Positions 42,567 through 51,269 of a stretch of 64,000 bases of DNA are shown here, piece after piece. The DNA is taken from assembly GCF_014384805.1 (NCBI RefSeq), contig NZ_JACRSS010000005.1:83329-147328 (forward strand). The letters run 5' to 3'. Numbering within the stretch: position 1 is the stretch's first letter; each line of letters opens with the position of its first letter. The translations under genes and the position numbers were made by a program. Source of the DNA: Guopingia tenuis. Its GTDB lineage: Bacteria; Bacillota; Clostridia; Christensenellales; Christensenellaceae. The notes under the pieces are model-generated. The model was not told where the DNA came from and ran no database searches. It worked only from the letters and a program-made list of their open reading frames with translations.

Positions 42567-43790
42567 ATGGTCCGTCGGACAAGCGCGCGGCGAACAAAGC
42601 GTAAAAAAAAGTTTCAACTGGATAGAAAGTGGATGCTGGGAATCGGCGGCGCGGCGGCGGTGGCGATAGTCTGCACGGCACTTTTTTTGATTTTGGGAAG
42701 TCAGACGACAGAGGCGAAAAAAGGTGAGCTTTCGTTTTCAGAGAGCGGCCAGGGGATTATCATCCGTTCGGAAACCCTCTATAAATCCGAAAATTACGGA
42801 AAAGTGGAGTTTTTAGCCGAGGAGGGACAGGCTGTCACGGAAGGAACGCCCATTGCGGCCGTTTACAGCTGGAACTACAGCGACAAGGACTATGCCGATC
42901 TCAAGGCTCTGCAGGACAAGATCATGGATTACCAGCAGGGCAATATTTTGAAGGACGTTGTCAACAAGGATCTGGAAAACCTGAACAAGGTCATTGAAGA
43001 AAAAAGCGAGGAGATCCGCGCCGTGACCCGGGGAGAGGCCGAGGGAGACCTTTTGCAGATGGAGCGCGAATTGGAGACGCTGATGGAAGAACGGACCAAG
43101 TTTTTGAAGGAGTCCGTCAAAGAGGACCAGACGCTGGCAGACTTCTATCAGCAGGAGGCGGCGCTTGTGGCTAAGATCGACGACTGGAAGGAGATCACCC
43201 TGGCCAAGGGGGACGGCGTCGTGAGCTTTTATTTCGATGGAACCGAGACGCTTTTGCAGCCCTCCAACATGAAGAAGCTGACGCTCCAAAACATCAACGA
43301 TATTTTAGAGGGCAAAACCTTCTATAAGGCGGATACAGCAACGGCCAGCCGCCCGTTCTACCGGCTGGTCAACCCCAACGAATGGTATGTGGTCATGGTA
43401 TGCGACCGGGAAATCCCGGAATTTGTGAATGGAATGGCCTTTACCGTGGACTTTTCCTATGGAGGAGACGGCGCTTCCTATACCGGCAATCTCTCGGATC
43501 ACCGGACGGACGGCGGAAAGCACCTCTATTATTTCTCCTTTACCCAGCCCATCGATAAACTGCTGCTGGCCCGCCAGGTGGAGATGACGGTTTCGGCGGA
43601 CTATGTGGGGATTCAGGTTCCCGCCGGCGCGGTCAAAGAGGTGGAAGGGCAAAAGGGCGTCTATTATAAAGACGGCGAAAACAAGGCGTTTGCGCCGGTG
43701 ACAGTGCTGATTGAAAAGGATGGACAGGCCATCGTGCAGCCCATCGATTTAAAGAGCCCCCTGGATGTGGGGAGCTTAATCTATCCATAA
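42567..43790 (+). CDS. HlyD-like membrane-anchored protein
   Basis: A 407-residue protein with a very basic N-terminus, one membrane helix (about 27-48), a biotinyl-lipoyl-like hairpin half ('GKVEFLAEEGQAVTEGTPIAAV', about 78-100), a long coiled coil (about 108-200) and a second lipoyl/beta-barrel part. This is the layout of periplasmic adaptor (HlyD) proteins, but no ABC exporter partner is adjacent. In Clostridia this gene type precedes yggS-sepF-divIVA, as here, suggesting a cell envelope or division role. The ATG at 42567 follows GGGGG; the open frame begins with a TTG at 42522 that has a GGAG too close to it. Confidence 0.8.
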   Translation: MVRRTSARRTKRKKKFQLDRKWMLGIGGAAAVAIVCTALFLILGSQTTEAKKGELSFSESGQGIIIRSETLYKSENYGKVEFLAEEGQAVTEGTPIAAVYSWNYSDKDYADLKALQDKIMDYQQGNILKDVVNKDLENLNKVIEEKSEEIRAVTRGEAEGDLLQMERELETLMEERTKFLKESVKEDQTLADFYQQEAALVAKIDDWKEITLAKGDGVVSFYFDGTETLLQPSNMKKLTLQNINDILEGKTFYKADTATASRPFYRLVNPNEWYVVMVCDREIPEFVNGMAFTVDFSYGGDGASYTGNLSDHRTDGGKHLYYFSFTQPIDKLLLARQVEMTVSADYVGIQVPAGAVKEVEGQKGVYYKDGENKAFAPVTVLIEKDGQAIVQPIDLKSPLDVGSLIYP

Positions 43791-43802
43791 GAAGGCGGCA
43801 GT

Positions 43803-44492
43803 ATGAGTATTCGGGAAAATTTGCAGAAGGTAGAGGAAAGCATTGCAAAAAGTGCAGCGGTATCCGGCCGGAAGGCGGAGGATGTGACGCTGATTGCCGT
43901 GAGCAAGACCATCGATGTGGAACGGATTTTGGAGGCCTATGAGGCGGGGGCCCGCCAGCTAGGGGAAAACCGCGTCCAGGAGATGATGGGCAAGCAGCCG
44001 CAGCTTCCTCCAGATATTGGATGGCATTTGATTGGACAATTGCAAAAAAATAAGGTAAAGTATATAATAGATAAGGTTAAGCTCGTCCATTCCCTCTGTT
44101 CCCTTTCGGTGGCGCAGGAAATGCAGCGCCTTTTGGAAAAGCGGGACACGACTCTTGACTGCCTGATCGAGATCAATATCGCGGGAGAGGAAACAAAATC
44201 CGGCCTTTCTAAGCAGGAGCTCCCGGCATTCCTCGAACAGATCGCTCCCCTGGACCGGGTGCATATCAAAGGGCTGATGACTGTGGCGCCCTTTGCGGAA
44301 AACCCGGAAGAGGTGCGGAAATATTTTGCGGAAATGCGCGGCCTGTTTGACAAGCTTTCCGGGCGTGCGGGGCTGGAAATGAAATACCTATCCATGGGCA
44401 TGTCCGGCGACTATAACGTGGCAATCGAAGAGGGCGCCAACATGGTTCGCGTGGGGACGGCAATTTTTGGACATCGGAACTATACTATATAG
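43803..44492 (+). CDS. yggS: YggS-family PLP-binding protein
   Basis: A 229-residue single-domain alanine-racemase-fold protein that keeps PLP balance and has no known catalysis. 'LIAVSKTI' contains the PLP lysine (about residue 37), with 'LGENRVQEMMGK', 'WHLIGQLQKNK', 'INIAGEETKSGL' and 'LSMGMSGDYNVAIEEG...RVGTAIFG'. It lies between the HlyD-like gene and sepF, the usual Firmicutes position (ylmE). RBS AGAAGGCGGCAGT precedes the ATG. Confidence 0.94.
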   Translation: MSIRENLQKVEESIAKSAAVSGRKAEDVTLIAVSKTIDVERILEAYEAGARQLGENRVQEMMGKQPQLPPDIGWHLIGQLQKNKVKYIIDKVKLVHSLCSLSVAQEMQRLLEKRDTTLDCLIEINIAGEETKSGLSKQELPAFLEQIAPLDRVHIKGLMTVAPFAENPEEVRKYFAEMRGLFDKLSGRAGLEMKYLSMGMSGDYNVAIEEGANMVRVGTAIFGHRNYTI

Positions 44493-44506
44493 GAGGAGAA
44501 AAAAGG

Positions 44507-45013
44507 ATGGCAAAAGGTTTTTGGAAAAAGGCGTTTGGGCCTCTTGGCATGAAGCAGACGGACGTAGACGGTGACGAATACTACGACGAGATGGACGAAG
44601 AAATGGAAGATTATGACGATTATGACGAGCCTGCGGACGAATTGGACGAGCCCAGCTATGAGGAGCCCAGCTTCTCCCGGCGGCGTTCCAAAGTGATCTC
44701 CATGCCGGAAACCCGGGGAGAGAGCAGCCAGATGAAGATGATTATCTTCCGGCCCACATCCTATGACGAGACGCAGGGCGTCATCGATAATCTGAAATCC
44801 CGCAAGCCGATTATCGTCAACCTGGATGAGATCGATGTTGCCGTGGCGCAGCGGATTCTCGATTTTATCAGCGGCGCGGTATATGCCCTGGGCGGCGATA
44901 TCAAAAAGGCGGCGCGGAATATCTTCGTGGTGGCTCCGTCCAATGTGGAGGTTACCTCCAACATGGCAAATGCGGCGGCCAAAGCGGATTATGATGTTTC
45001 GGATATGATCTAA
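44507..45013 (+). CDS. sepF: Cell division protein SepF
   Basis: A 168-residue FtsZ-ring membrane tether. An amphipathic N-terminal helix ('AKGFWKKAFGPLGM') for membrane binding is followed by an acidic Asp/Tyr-rich linker (about 22-60) and the SepF domain (about 78-155: 'IIFRPTSYDETQGVIDNLKS', 'VNLDEIDVAVAQRILDFISGAVYALGG'). It polymerises into rings that bind FtsZ. RBS AGGAGGAGAAAAAGG precedes the ATG. It belongs to the yggS-sepF-divIVA cluster and a small terminator follows. Confidence 0.95.
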   Translation: MAKGFWKKAFGPLGMKQTDVDGDEYYDEMDEEMEDYDDYDEPADELDEPSYEEPSFSRRRSKVISMPETRGESSQMKMIIFRPTSYDETQGVIDNLKSRKPIIVNLDEIDVAVAQRILDFISGAVYALGGDIKKAARNIFVVAPSNVEVTSNMANAAAKADYDVSDMI

Positions 45014-45028
45014 AGACACATAATGAAT

Positions 45029-45056
45029 AATAATTCCTGCGGGAGCAGGAATTATT
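45029..45056 (+). terminator. Hairpin between sepF and divIVA
   Basis: AATAATTCCTGC pairs perfectly with GCAGGAATTATT around GGGA, followed by TTT. Partial termination between the two genes is likely. Confidence 0.7.
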
Positions 45057-45093
45057 TTCATAGAAAAAAGCAGATTTCGGGGGCAAGGGAAAT

Positions 45094-45753
45094 ATGAGAT
45101 TAACGGTGGATGCGGTCAAAAACGTCAAATTTGAGCACAGCAAAAAGGGCTACAGCGCAGAACAGGTGGACGAGTTTCTGGATAGCGTCTGCGCGGATAT
45201 GCAGGAGATGAACCGGAAGCTGGAGGAAAGCGAACGGAGCCTGGAAAAATATAAGGAAATGGAGAGCACGCTGACCTGTGTTCTTGTTTCCGCGCAGAAC
45301 AACGCGCAGAAGATTGAAGAGGAAGCGAAAGCCCGGGCCGGCGCCGTCATCCAGGAAGCCGAAGAGAAGGCGCAGAAAATGCGTCTGAGCTTGGAGGCAG
45401 AGGCCTTTGCCTACCGGGAAAAGATCAAAGCGGAGCAGCAGGCGCTGGCGGAAAAGGCCAATGAGCTGCGGGAATTCTATGCTTCCTATAAGGCGGCAAT
45501 TTTGAGTGAGCTGCGGGATTTTGAGGAAAAATTTGAGGCTGTGCAGCCTGCGGAGAAAATTTGGGAAGAAAAGCCTGCGGAGATCGCGCAGGCGCCTGCG
45601 GAGATCGCGCAGGCGCCTGCGGCTGAAGCACAGACAGCGCCAGAAAGCAACGCGGCGGAAACGGCTGGCGGGGACTTCGATATGAGCGATATCCTGAAAA
45701 ACCTTCCGGAATCCGACAGCGACCTGAAGGCAATGATTGATGAATTGATCTGA
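45094..45753 (+). CDS. DivIVA-domain protein
   Basis: A 219-residue coiled-coil protein. The N-terminal lipid-binding region reads 'TVDAVKNVKFEHSKKGYSAEQVDEFLDSV' in the DivIVA/GpsB style, followed by a long coiled coil to about residue 150 and an Ala/Pro/Glu-rich tail. The tail contains an exact tandem repeat of a 21 base unit (bases about 45572-45613), giving two AEIAQAP units. DivIVA proteins mark curved membrane and organise poles and septa. It closes the yggS-sepF-divIVA cluster; a terminator follows. Confidence 0.92.
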   Translation: MRLTVDAVKNVKFEHSKKGYSAEQVDEFLDSVCADMQEMNRKLEESERSLEKYKEMESTLTCVLVSAQNNAQKIEEEAKARAGAVIQEAEEKAQKMRLSLEAEAFAYREKIKAEQQALAEKANELREFYASYKAAILSELRDFEEKFEAVQPAEKIWEEKPAEIAQAPAEIAQAPAAEAQTAPESNAAETAGGDFDMSDILKNLPESDSDLKAMIDELI

Positions 45754-45761
45754 GGGAAATA

Positions 45762-45792
45762 AAAAAACCGCCGGCAGAACCGGCGGTTTTTT
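45762..45792 (+). terminator. divIVA terminator
   Basis: AAAAAACCGCCGG pairs with CCGGCGGTTTTTT around CAGAA. Confidence 0.9.
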
Positions 45793-45858
45793 ATTATTGG
45801 CAGAGACAGTATGCTATAATATATGGAAAAATCCATGGGAATCAAGAGGTTGAGTTCT

Positions 45859-46446
45859 ATGAAAAAAATACTTGTGATCCATAGCAGCGGGAGATCTAAG
45901 GGGAACACGGCGCAGCTTGTTGAGAGCTTTGTGAAAGGAGCTAACGAAAAAGGGCATTATACGGAAGTGATTTCTCTTGTTAAAAATGAAGTAAAGCCAT
46001 GTTTGGGCTGCAATGCCTGCCGTTATGAAAAGCCTTGCATCCAAAAAGACGCCTTTAACGAATTGATTCCCAAAATCAAAGAGGCAGACTGTCTCGTTTT
46101 TGCCTCTCCGCTATATTTTTGGTCAATGTCGGCCAGAATCAAGGCTTTTATTGAACGCTTTTATTGCATAGCGGTCAAAGATGGGAATCCCCCGTATGGA
46201 AGGTATGAAAAATATCCGGTAAAGGATTGCGCTCTTCTTATGACTGCTGCTGATAATAATTTTTGGACATTTGAACAGGCCGTATCTTATTATCAGTACA
46301 CATTTATCCATTATATCGGTTTTCACGACAAGGGAATGCTCCTGGCCGGTGGATGCGGGCATACGGATGGAAAGCCCCAAATTGATAAAACCAACCATTT
46401 AAAGGAGGCATATGAATTTGGAAAAAATATTTATTCCGAATCATGA
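45859..46446 (+). CDS. Flavodoxin-like NAD(P)H-dependent oxidoreductase
   Basis: A 195-residue flavoprotein of the NADPH-dependent FMN reductase / iron-sulphur flavoprotein type. The phosphate loop is 'HSSGRSKGNTAQLV' (about residue 8), the segment 'CLGCNACRYEKPCIQKD' (about 48-64) is a Cys cluster typical of this subfamily, and 'ASPLYFWSMSARIKAFIER' contacts the flavin. It probably reduces quinones or other acceptors using FMN. The ATG at 45859 follows AAGAGGTTG. It is monocistronic with its own terminator. Confidence 0.88.
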   Translation: MKKILVIHSSGRSKGNTAQLVESFVKGANEKGHYTEVISLVKNEVKPCLGCNACRYEKPCIQKDAFNELIPKIKEADCLVFASPLYFWSMSARIKAFIERFYCIAVKDGNPPYGRYEKYPVKDCALLMTAADNNFWTFEQAVSYYQYTFIHYIGFHDKGMLLAGGCGHTDGKPQIDKTNHLKEAYEFGKNIYSES

Positions 46447-46468
46447 ATGCTGGTTTACAAAATAAAGC

Positions 46469-46504
46469 AAAATAGCCGTCCAAGAAAATGGACGGCCATT
46501 TTTT
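46469..46504 (+). terminator. Terminator of the flavoprotein gene
   Basis: GCCGTCCA pairs with TGGACGGC, extended by A/T arms, followed by TTTTTT. Confidence 0.85.
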
Positions 46505-46658
46505 AATTTCCGAATAAAAAGATGGGGCAGTCATCCGTTGAACGGACAGCTATCATCAGAAGAACAATATACCCGAAAAATCTACGAATCGGGGAAATAT
46601 ATGCGCGTGAAGAAGCGGGCAATGCGGAGAAACCGGGGCAAATGAGCCTGATACACGG

Positions 46659-47057
46659 CTATTTCTCCGGTTTTTTATCGAGAAAAGCAGCGATCCCGAG
46701 ACAGGCCAGCCCCAAGCCCAGCATGCCGCCCAGAGAGCGCAGGTCGATTTCTCCAAGAAGCGAGCAGACAAAGGCGGCAACGCCCATAGCTAGGGGGACA
46801 GCCAGCAGAATGGTATGCAGAAGGGCCGGCGCCGGGGATTTTTTTGCCGGAGACTGGGCCGTGAGCAGCGTCTCCACGGTGGTGTGCAAAGTCTCTGCCA
46901 GAAGGGGCAGGGAATCCACATCCGGCCGGGAAAGATTGCGTTCCCATTTGGAAACCGCTTTGTCCGTGACGCCCATTTTTGCGGCCAGATCGGCCTGGGT
47001 CATATGATGCTGTCTGCGCAGCTCGGCAATGACCTCGCCCATATTTTTATTTTCCAT
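46659..47057 (-). CDS. XRE regulator with membrane tail
   Basis: A 132-residue protein: an N-terminal helix-turn-helix (about 7-62, 'MTQADLAAKMGVTDKAVSKWERNLSRPDVDSLPLLAE') and two hydrophobic helices (about 80-100 and 108-125). Membrane-attached XRE proteins of this form are common in Clostridia and may sense envelope state; targets unknown. On the - strand AAAGGAACTCTT precedes the ATG. It is alone, flanked by genes reading away or convergent. Confidence 0.85.
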   Translation of the reverse strand: MENKNMGEVIAELRRQHHMTQADLAAKMGVTDKAVSKWERNLSRPDVDSLPLLAETLHTTVETLLTAQSPAKKSPAPALLHTILLAVPLAMGVAAFVCSLLGEIDLRSLGGMLGLGLACLGIAAFLDKKPEK

Positions 47058-47182
47058 AAGAGTTCCTTTCTATTGGTTTTTCTGTTTTCTATCTTACGGC
47101 AAAACCGAAAAACAGACAACCGAGAGGGAGTGGAAATGGGGAAACCATTGGTTGAGTTCCTCTTTTAAGAATGATTCCACAT

Positions 47183-47215
47183 AAAAGCGGCAGAAATGAC
47201 TCTCTGCCGCTTTTT
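47183..47215. terminator. Terminator of the DUF3048 gene
   Basis: AAAAGCGGCAGA (47183-47194) pairs with TCTGCCGCTTTT (47203-47214). It ends the - strand DUF3048 transcript. Confidence 0.85.
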
Positions 47216-47227
47216 AAATGCCTGCAC

Positions 47228-48322
47228 TTAGGAGTAGGTGACTTCCGTCTGTTTGCCGGTCGGCTGGAGAGCAATCCAGGTATTTCCCGGCTGAAGAACC
47301 ACGGGCGAGCCGTCCTCCAGATAATAGTGGGTGGAGTCATCCAGAGCGCTTCGCTCCCAGGTGCCTTTCAGCTGGATGCCGCCGATATAGTATTCACAAT
47401 CGCCCTTGCCGGTCACCTCCACCATCTGGCGGCCATTGTTGTCGCCCTTGATGGTATAGGTTTTGGCATACTGCACAATGAGGTTTTTTACCGTGAGCGG
47501 GGCAGTAGTGCTCTCCTGTTCCCCAGAGGCGTCCAGAGTGACGGAACGGACCTTAAAGGGTGTATCCTTCATATACCGGGTGAACAGGCCGGTGGAGGCG
47601 TCGTATTTGAACTGCACAAAATCGGCGCTGGAAGTGTTGAAGGGGATGCCCACCGTATCCACGGTCTGGCCGGTATAGCTCACATTCTCGTCAAAGGAAA
47701 ACTGCTCCCGGGCGTCAGGCGTATAGTCATAAAGCTCATCTTCGATCTTTTGGAGATCTGTATATACGTTGTTGGGAGCGGAACGGGACTTGTCCCGCCA
47801 GAAATAATCGTTATAGGCTCCCTTGAGGCCATCCACCCGGACCTTGATGGATTCGGTATTTTTTCCATACACATAGGAGGGCTGGCTGGCATTGCGCGGG
47901 CCGCCGTAGTGCACCAGAGGGGAATCCCATTCTTTCTGGATATTGATGAAATAGATACGGGTCGAGCGGACAGGGCCGGCGACCACGGGCTTCTGGTCGT
48001 TGAAAACGCAGAGCATCCGGGTAATGCTGCCCTCTGCCATCGCCTCATAGACAATATCCGCCTGCTGAAGGCCGGTTTGGGGACGGGCCTTCTCGGAATT
48101 TTCGATCATCACGGTGATGGGCTTATATTCCTGGGCGGAAGGCAGGCCGGTGGTGAGGGAACGGGGTTCGGGAGAGGGCGTGGGCACTGCGCTGGGCTCC
48201 AGGGGAAGCGTTGTGGCAGAAACTGCCGGGCTGGGGGACGCGGTTTCTTCCGGCGCTGCGCCGCAGGCGCAGAGGGAAAGGACAGTGATCCCCACTAAGA
48301 TTGCTGCAAAAAATCTTTTCAT
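47228..48322 (-). CDS. DUF3048 lipoprotein (YerB family)
   Basis: A 364-residue secreted lipoprotein. The signal 'RFFAAILVGITVLSLCAC' ends in a lipobox-like LCAC, followed by a Ser/Pro/Thr linker and two DUF3048 domains ('ITVMIENSEKARPQTGLQQADIVYEAMAEG', 'GPVRSTRIYFINIQKEW'). The family is widespread in Firmicutes and its function is unknown; it resembles YerB of Bacillus. The ATG at 48322 follows GAAGGGAC on the - strand; the longer frame to 48511 crosses an untranslated region. It is divergent from yabP with about 150 bases between. Confidence 0.9.
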   Translation of the reverse strand: MKRFFAAILVGITVLSLCACGAAPEETASPSPAVSATTLPLEPSAVPTPSPEPRSLTTGLPSAQEYKPITVMIENSEKARPQTGLQQADIVYEAMAEGSITRMLCVFNDQKPVVAGPVRSTRIYFINIQKEWDSPLVHYGGPRNASQPSYVYGKNTESIKVRVDGLKGAYNDYFWRDKSRSAPNNVYTDLQKIEDELYDYTPDAREQFSFDENVSYTGQTVDTVGIPFNTSSADFVQFKYDASTGLFTRYMKDTPFKVRSVTLDASGEQESTTAPLTVKNLIVQYAKTYTIKGDNNGRQMVEVTGKGDCEYYIGGIQLKGTWERSALDDSTHYYLEDGSPVVLQPGNTWIALQPTGKQTEVTYS

Positions 48323-48471
48323 TATAAACAAAGTCCCTTCTTTACTGATATATCTATTGTAGGATATTTCCGCCGCCGCGTCAAACGAAAGAAAAAGGGA
48401 AAAAGGAGAATATTCCGCAGATTTCCTCCGTATAGATAGATACAAGTTGTTTGGAAATAAGGAGAGAAAAA

Positions 48472-48771
48472 ATGATGAACACACAGGATGAAATTCGCCG
48501 GATCGAATCAAGGCCCCATAAAGTGACCATCGAGGGTCGGGAACGCATCACCATCACATCTGTGGAGGATATCGACAGTTTCAATGAAAATGAGGTAATC
48601 TTCTTAACAGGGCTTGGCATGATGACGGTTGTGGGCGAGGATCTGCATATCAACAAGCTGAATCTGGAAGAAGGGCTTCTGGTGATTGATGGAACCATTG
48701 AAGGGCTGGATTATGCGGATCACGAAGAGGAACGCATGCACAAGGGGTTTTTCTCAAGGGTTTTCCGGTGA
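48472..48771 (+). CDS. yabP: Sporulation protein YabP
   Basis: A 99-residue YabP/YqfC-family protein ('PHKVTIEGRERITITSVEDIDSFNENEVIFLTG', 'LNLEEGLLVIDGTIEGLDY'). It is needed for spore cortex formation in Bacillus and is made in the mother cell. The ATG at 48472 lies 7 bases after AAGGAG; a second ATG follows directly. It starts the yabP-yabQ-divIC group, the same order as in Bacillus subtilis. Confidence 0.93.
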   Translation: MMNTQDEIRRIESRPHKVTIEGRERITITSVEDIDSFNENEVIFLTGLGMMTVVGEDLHINKLNLEEGLLVIDGTIEGLDYADHEEERMHKGFFSRVFR

Positions 48772-48780
48772 AGGTGCGCT

Positions 48781-49146
48781 ATGGATGGAACGCTGAATCA
48801 ACCATATCTCCTGGCGGCGGCCATATATGCCGGGATGCTGGCGGGCGTCGTCTATTCCCTGTTTCAGCTTGTCCGCAGAATATTTCACGGAGGAAAACTG
48901 TTTCTTGTTGCAGCAGATATTCTGTTTTTGGCCGTCGTGTTTATTCTGGCGGCCATTATGCTGTATACGGCCTGCCACATGAAAATCCGCCCATACCATT
49001 ATGCGGGAATGGGCATCGGGTTTGGAATGTATGAATGCGCGATTTTTCCCATAGGAAGGAAAATTTTTAAACTTTTTAAGAAAAATAAGGAAATCGGCGG
49101 GCAGGGAGTTGACAAGAGCGGGAAAAAAAGTTCTAATAAAAGATAA
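48781..49146 (+). CDS. yabQ: Spore cortex biosynthesis protein YabQ
   Basis: A 121-residue membrane protein with three or four helices ('YLLAAAIYAGMLAGVVYSLFQLVRRIF', 'LFLVAADILFLAVVFILAAIMLY', 'GMGIGFGMYECAIFPI') and a Lys-rich C-terminal tail. YabQ localises to the forespore membrane and is required for cortex synthesis. It lies 9 bases after yabP. Confidence 0.92.
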   Translation: MDGTLNQPYLLAAAIYAGMLAGVVYSLFQLVRRIFHGGKLFLVAADILFLAVVFILAAIMLYTACHMKIRPYHYAGMGIGFGMYECAIFPIGRKIFKLFKKNKEIGGQGVDKSGKKSSNKR

Positions 49147-49181
49147 GAAATAAGTTGTACGGTAACTGCGAAGGAAAAGCG

Positions 49182-49673
49182 ATGAAAGAGACGCGCGAGA
49201 CAGCTCCCCAAAGAGAAAAAAAGAAGCGGCGGTTCAGCTGGCGTTGGATGACGGTAGCTGCTGTTTGCGTGTATTCGGTTGTCACGATTATATCCCAGCA
49301 GAATATTCTGGCAGCCCGGCGGCAGGAGCGCGAGGATCTTTTGGCTCGGGAAAAGGAACTGCAAAACGAAATTGAATTCATGAATAACGATGAAAAATAT
49401 ATCGGTTCGGAAACCTTTGTTGAGCGGGCCGCCCGGGAAAAGCTGGGCTGGGTGAAGGACGGCGAAATCGTGTTTAAGAAGAAAAACACGGATGCCGGAA
49501 CCGGAAGCGCCCAGCAGGGAACAGATGCGGATTCGGCGGGCAACAATGGCGACGCGGGGAATACGGCGACGCCCACCCCGGATGCAACGTCAACGCCAGT
49601 TCCGGATGATCCGGCGACCAGTGCGCCGGCGTCTTCTGCCCCGGCCGAAGCATCTCCTTCGCCGGAGGCATAA
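49182..49673 (+). CDS. divIC: Septum formation initiator DivIC
   Basis: A 163-residue bitopic division protein. A basic cytoplasmic segment (1-22) precedes one helix (about 23-40), a leucine-zipper-like coiled coil (about 44-72) and the conserved 'GSETFVERAAREKLGWVKDGEIVF', the FtsB/DivIC signature. A long Ala/Thr/Pro tail (about 110-163) is unusual compared with the ~125 residues of Bacillus DivIC. It works with FtsL and DivIB at the septum. The ATG 49182 follows GAAGGAAAAGC. It is third in the yabP-yabQ-divIC group. Confidence 0.92.
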   Translation: MKETRETAPQREKKKRRFSWRWMTVAAVCVYSVVTIISQQNILAARRQEREDLLAREKELQNEIEFMNNDEKYIGSETFVERAAREKLGWVKDGEIVFKKKNTDAGTGSAQQGTDADSAGNNGDAGNTATPTPDATSTPVPDDPATSAPASSAPAEASPSPEA

Positions 49674-49693
49674 TTTTGCAGGAAAGGACAGCA

Positions 49694-50578
49694 ATGGATA
49701 GACAAACCTATGTGATCGATATCGGGACAAACTCTGTCCGCATGATGAAGGCGGCCGTGGCAGACGGCCAGGTAAAGCGGCTGTGGAAAACCCTGCGCAC
49801 CGTTCGCACCGGAGAGGGTGTCAATGCCAGCGGAAGGCTTTCGGAGGCGGCGATAGAGCGAACCATTGGGGCGCTGAAGGAATATAGAGAGATTATGGAA
49901 CAGGAGGGCTTTCCGGCGGGAGAGTGCTTTTGTTTTGCGACCAGTGCCGTCCGTGATTCTGCCAATCGGGACGAGTTTGTGAAGCGGGTGGAGCAGGCAT
50001 GCGGCATTCGAGTCACAATTCTTTCCGGCGCGGAGGAGGCGCGGTATGGATTTGCGGGTGCCGTGGGAAACGGTGACGGCGGCATCGTAGATATCGGCGG
50101 CGGAAGCACGGAGATTATTTTCGGACGGGGCGGAAAGATCGCTTATGCCAGAAGTTTTGACGTGGGCTGCGTGCGGGGGATGGAGATGTTTGCCGAAGCG
50201 GACATTGCCAAAGTAACCGATTGGGCCTGCGCTCTGTTTGCCGAGGTGCCCTTTTCTCAGGCGGAGGATCTTGTGTTTTATGCTGTGGGCGGGACGGCAA
50301 CGGCTCTGGCTGCCATCGACCAGCATTTGGCTGTTTACAGCGAAGAAAAGGTGCAGGGATATATCTTGACGCATGGGACAATTCAAAAAATGATGGACTG
50401 GATGGGGAAAATGACACTGGAAGAACGGCGGCATGTGATTGGGATGGAGCCGCGCCGGGCCGATGTGATTCTTTATGGTTTAGCCATTTTATCGGCCTTT
50501 TTCAAGGCCTCTGGGCAAAAGCGGGTCATAGTCAGTGAAGCTGACAATATGGAAGGTTATCTTCTCTGCCGGGAATAA
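49694..50578 (+). CDS. Ppx/GppA-family phosphatase
   Basis: A 294-residue protein of the exopolyphosphatase/pppGpp phosphohydrolase family, ASKHA fold. The phosphate loops are 'IDIGTNSVRMM' (about residue 8) and 'DIGGGSTEII' (about 132), with 'SGAEEARYGFAG' holding the catalytic Glu. At this length it is the short form lacking the C-terminal HD domain. It degrades polyphosphate or pppGpp. It follows divIC by 20 bases in the same operon, the common Clostridial arrangement. RBS AGGAAAGGACAGC. Confidence 0.93.
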   Translation: MDRQTYVIDIGTNSVRMMKAAVADGQVKRLWKTLRTVRTGEGVNASGRLSEAAIERTIGALKEYREIMEQEGFPAGECFCFATSAVRDSANRDEFVKRVEQACGIRVTILSGAEEARYGFAGAVGNGDGGIVDIGGGSTEIIFGRGGKIAYARSFDVGCVRGMEMFAEADIAKVTDWACALFAEVPFSQAEDLVFYAVGGTATALAAIDQHLAVYSEEKVQGYILTHGTIQKMMDWMGKMTLEERRHVIGMEPRRADVILYGLAILSAFFKASGQKRVIVSEADNMEGYLLCRE

Positions 50579-50612
50579 TTTCTATATTATTTGAAAAAAT
50601 AAAAGAAAATAC

Positions 50613-50641
50613 TTGACTTTTCTGCTAGATTATTATAAAAT
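50613..50641 (+). promoter_or_regulatory. Promoter of tRNA-fMet
   Basis: TTGACT (50613-50618) and TAAAAT (50636-50641) with a 17 base spacer, ending 31 bases before the tRNA. Confidence 0.65.
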
Positions 50642-50672
50642 TATCTTTGCCGCATAAAGCAGGCGTTAATAT

Positions 50673-50749
<77 letters not shown>

Positions 50750-50754
50750 CTCAG

Positions 50755-50786
50755 AAAGACCGTAAACAAGGCGTTTACGGCCTTTT
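50755..50786 (+). terminator. tRNA-fMet terminator
   Basis: CCGTAAAC (50760-50767) pairs with GTTTACGG (50773-50780), flanked by AAAG/CTTT, followed by a T-rich stretch. Confidence 0.8.
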
Positions 50787-50895
50787 ACTTTATCATCAGA
50801 TTCCCGTGGAAATTGAGAATTTCCCTCCTTTTGCCCTCCTATGAGGGAAAATAGCGTGATAGGAGAGCAAATAACGTTACGTATCATTTCGGATG

Positions 50896-51162
50896 TTAAT
50901 CTTTTTGTAGCACTTCCATCATGATTGTAGCACCTATCTTAAATCCGGATAGGAAATTTTCAAACTCCATTGCGTTGTCCAATTCTACACGCAGACTCAG
51001 AATTTCGTCAAGTAGCTGAATTCCGTGTTGATCCAGTATAGAATTTAGTTCTTTTATTTTGGCAGTAAACTCTTTTTTCGTATTTAAATAGATTGGATTT
51101 TTTGGATATTCTAACGCTGGTGATATCTGTTCGCCTTCATAAATTCGTTTAATTGTATTCAT
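50896..51162 (-). CDS. DUF6809-family protein (copy 1)
   Basis: An 88-residue acidic helical protein, 'RIYEGEQISPALEYPKN' then 'LDQHGIQLLDEILSLRVEL' and 'FLSGFKIGATIMMEVL'. It is clearly homologous to the protein at 61317: the patterns YEG, D-x-HG-x-x-LLDE-x-L-x-LR and GF-x-G are shared. The family is frequent in Firmicutes mobile elements and uncharacterised. The ATG at 51162 follows AAAGGAGATCAGG on the - strand; the seven earlier codons lie in the RBS region. Confidence 0.8.
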   Translation of the reverse strand: MNTIKRIYEGEQISPALEYPKNPIYLNTKKEFTAKIKELNSILDQHGIQLLDEILSLRVELDNAMEFENFLSGFKIGATIMMEVLQKD

Positions 51163-51269
51163 TCCTGATCTCCTTTGCTGCAATATAAATTCATTATAAA
51201 GATGAATACAGCATTTGTACTAAGCTGGAAGATTAGAAATACTGTTGGAAAGCGGAGTCAGCGCATGCC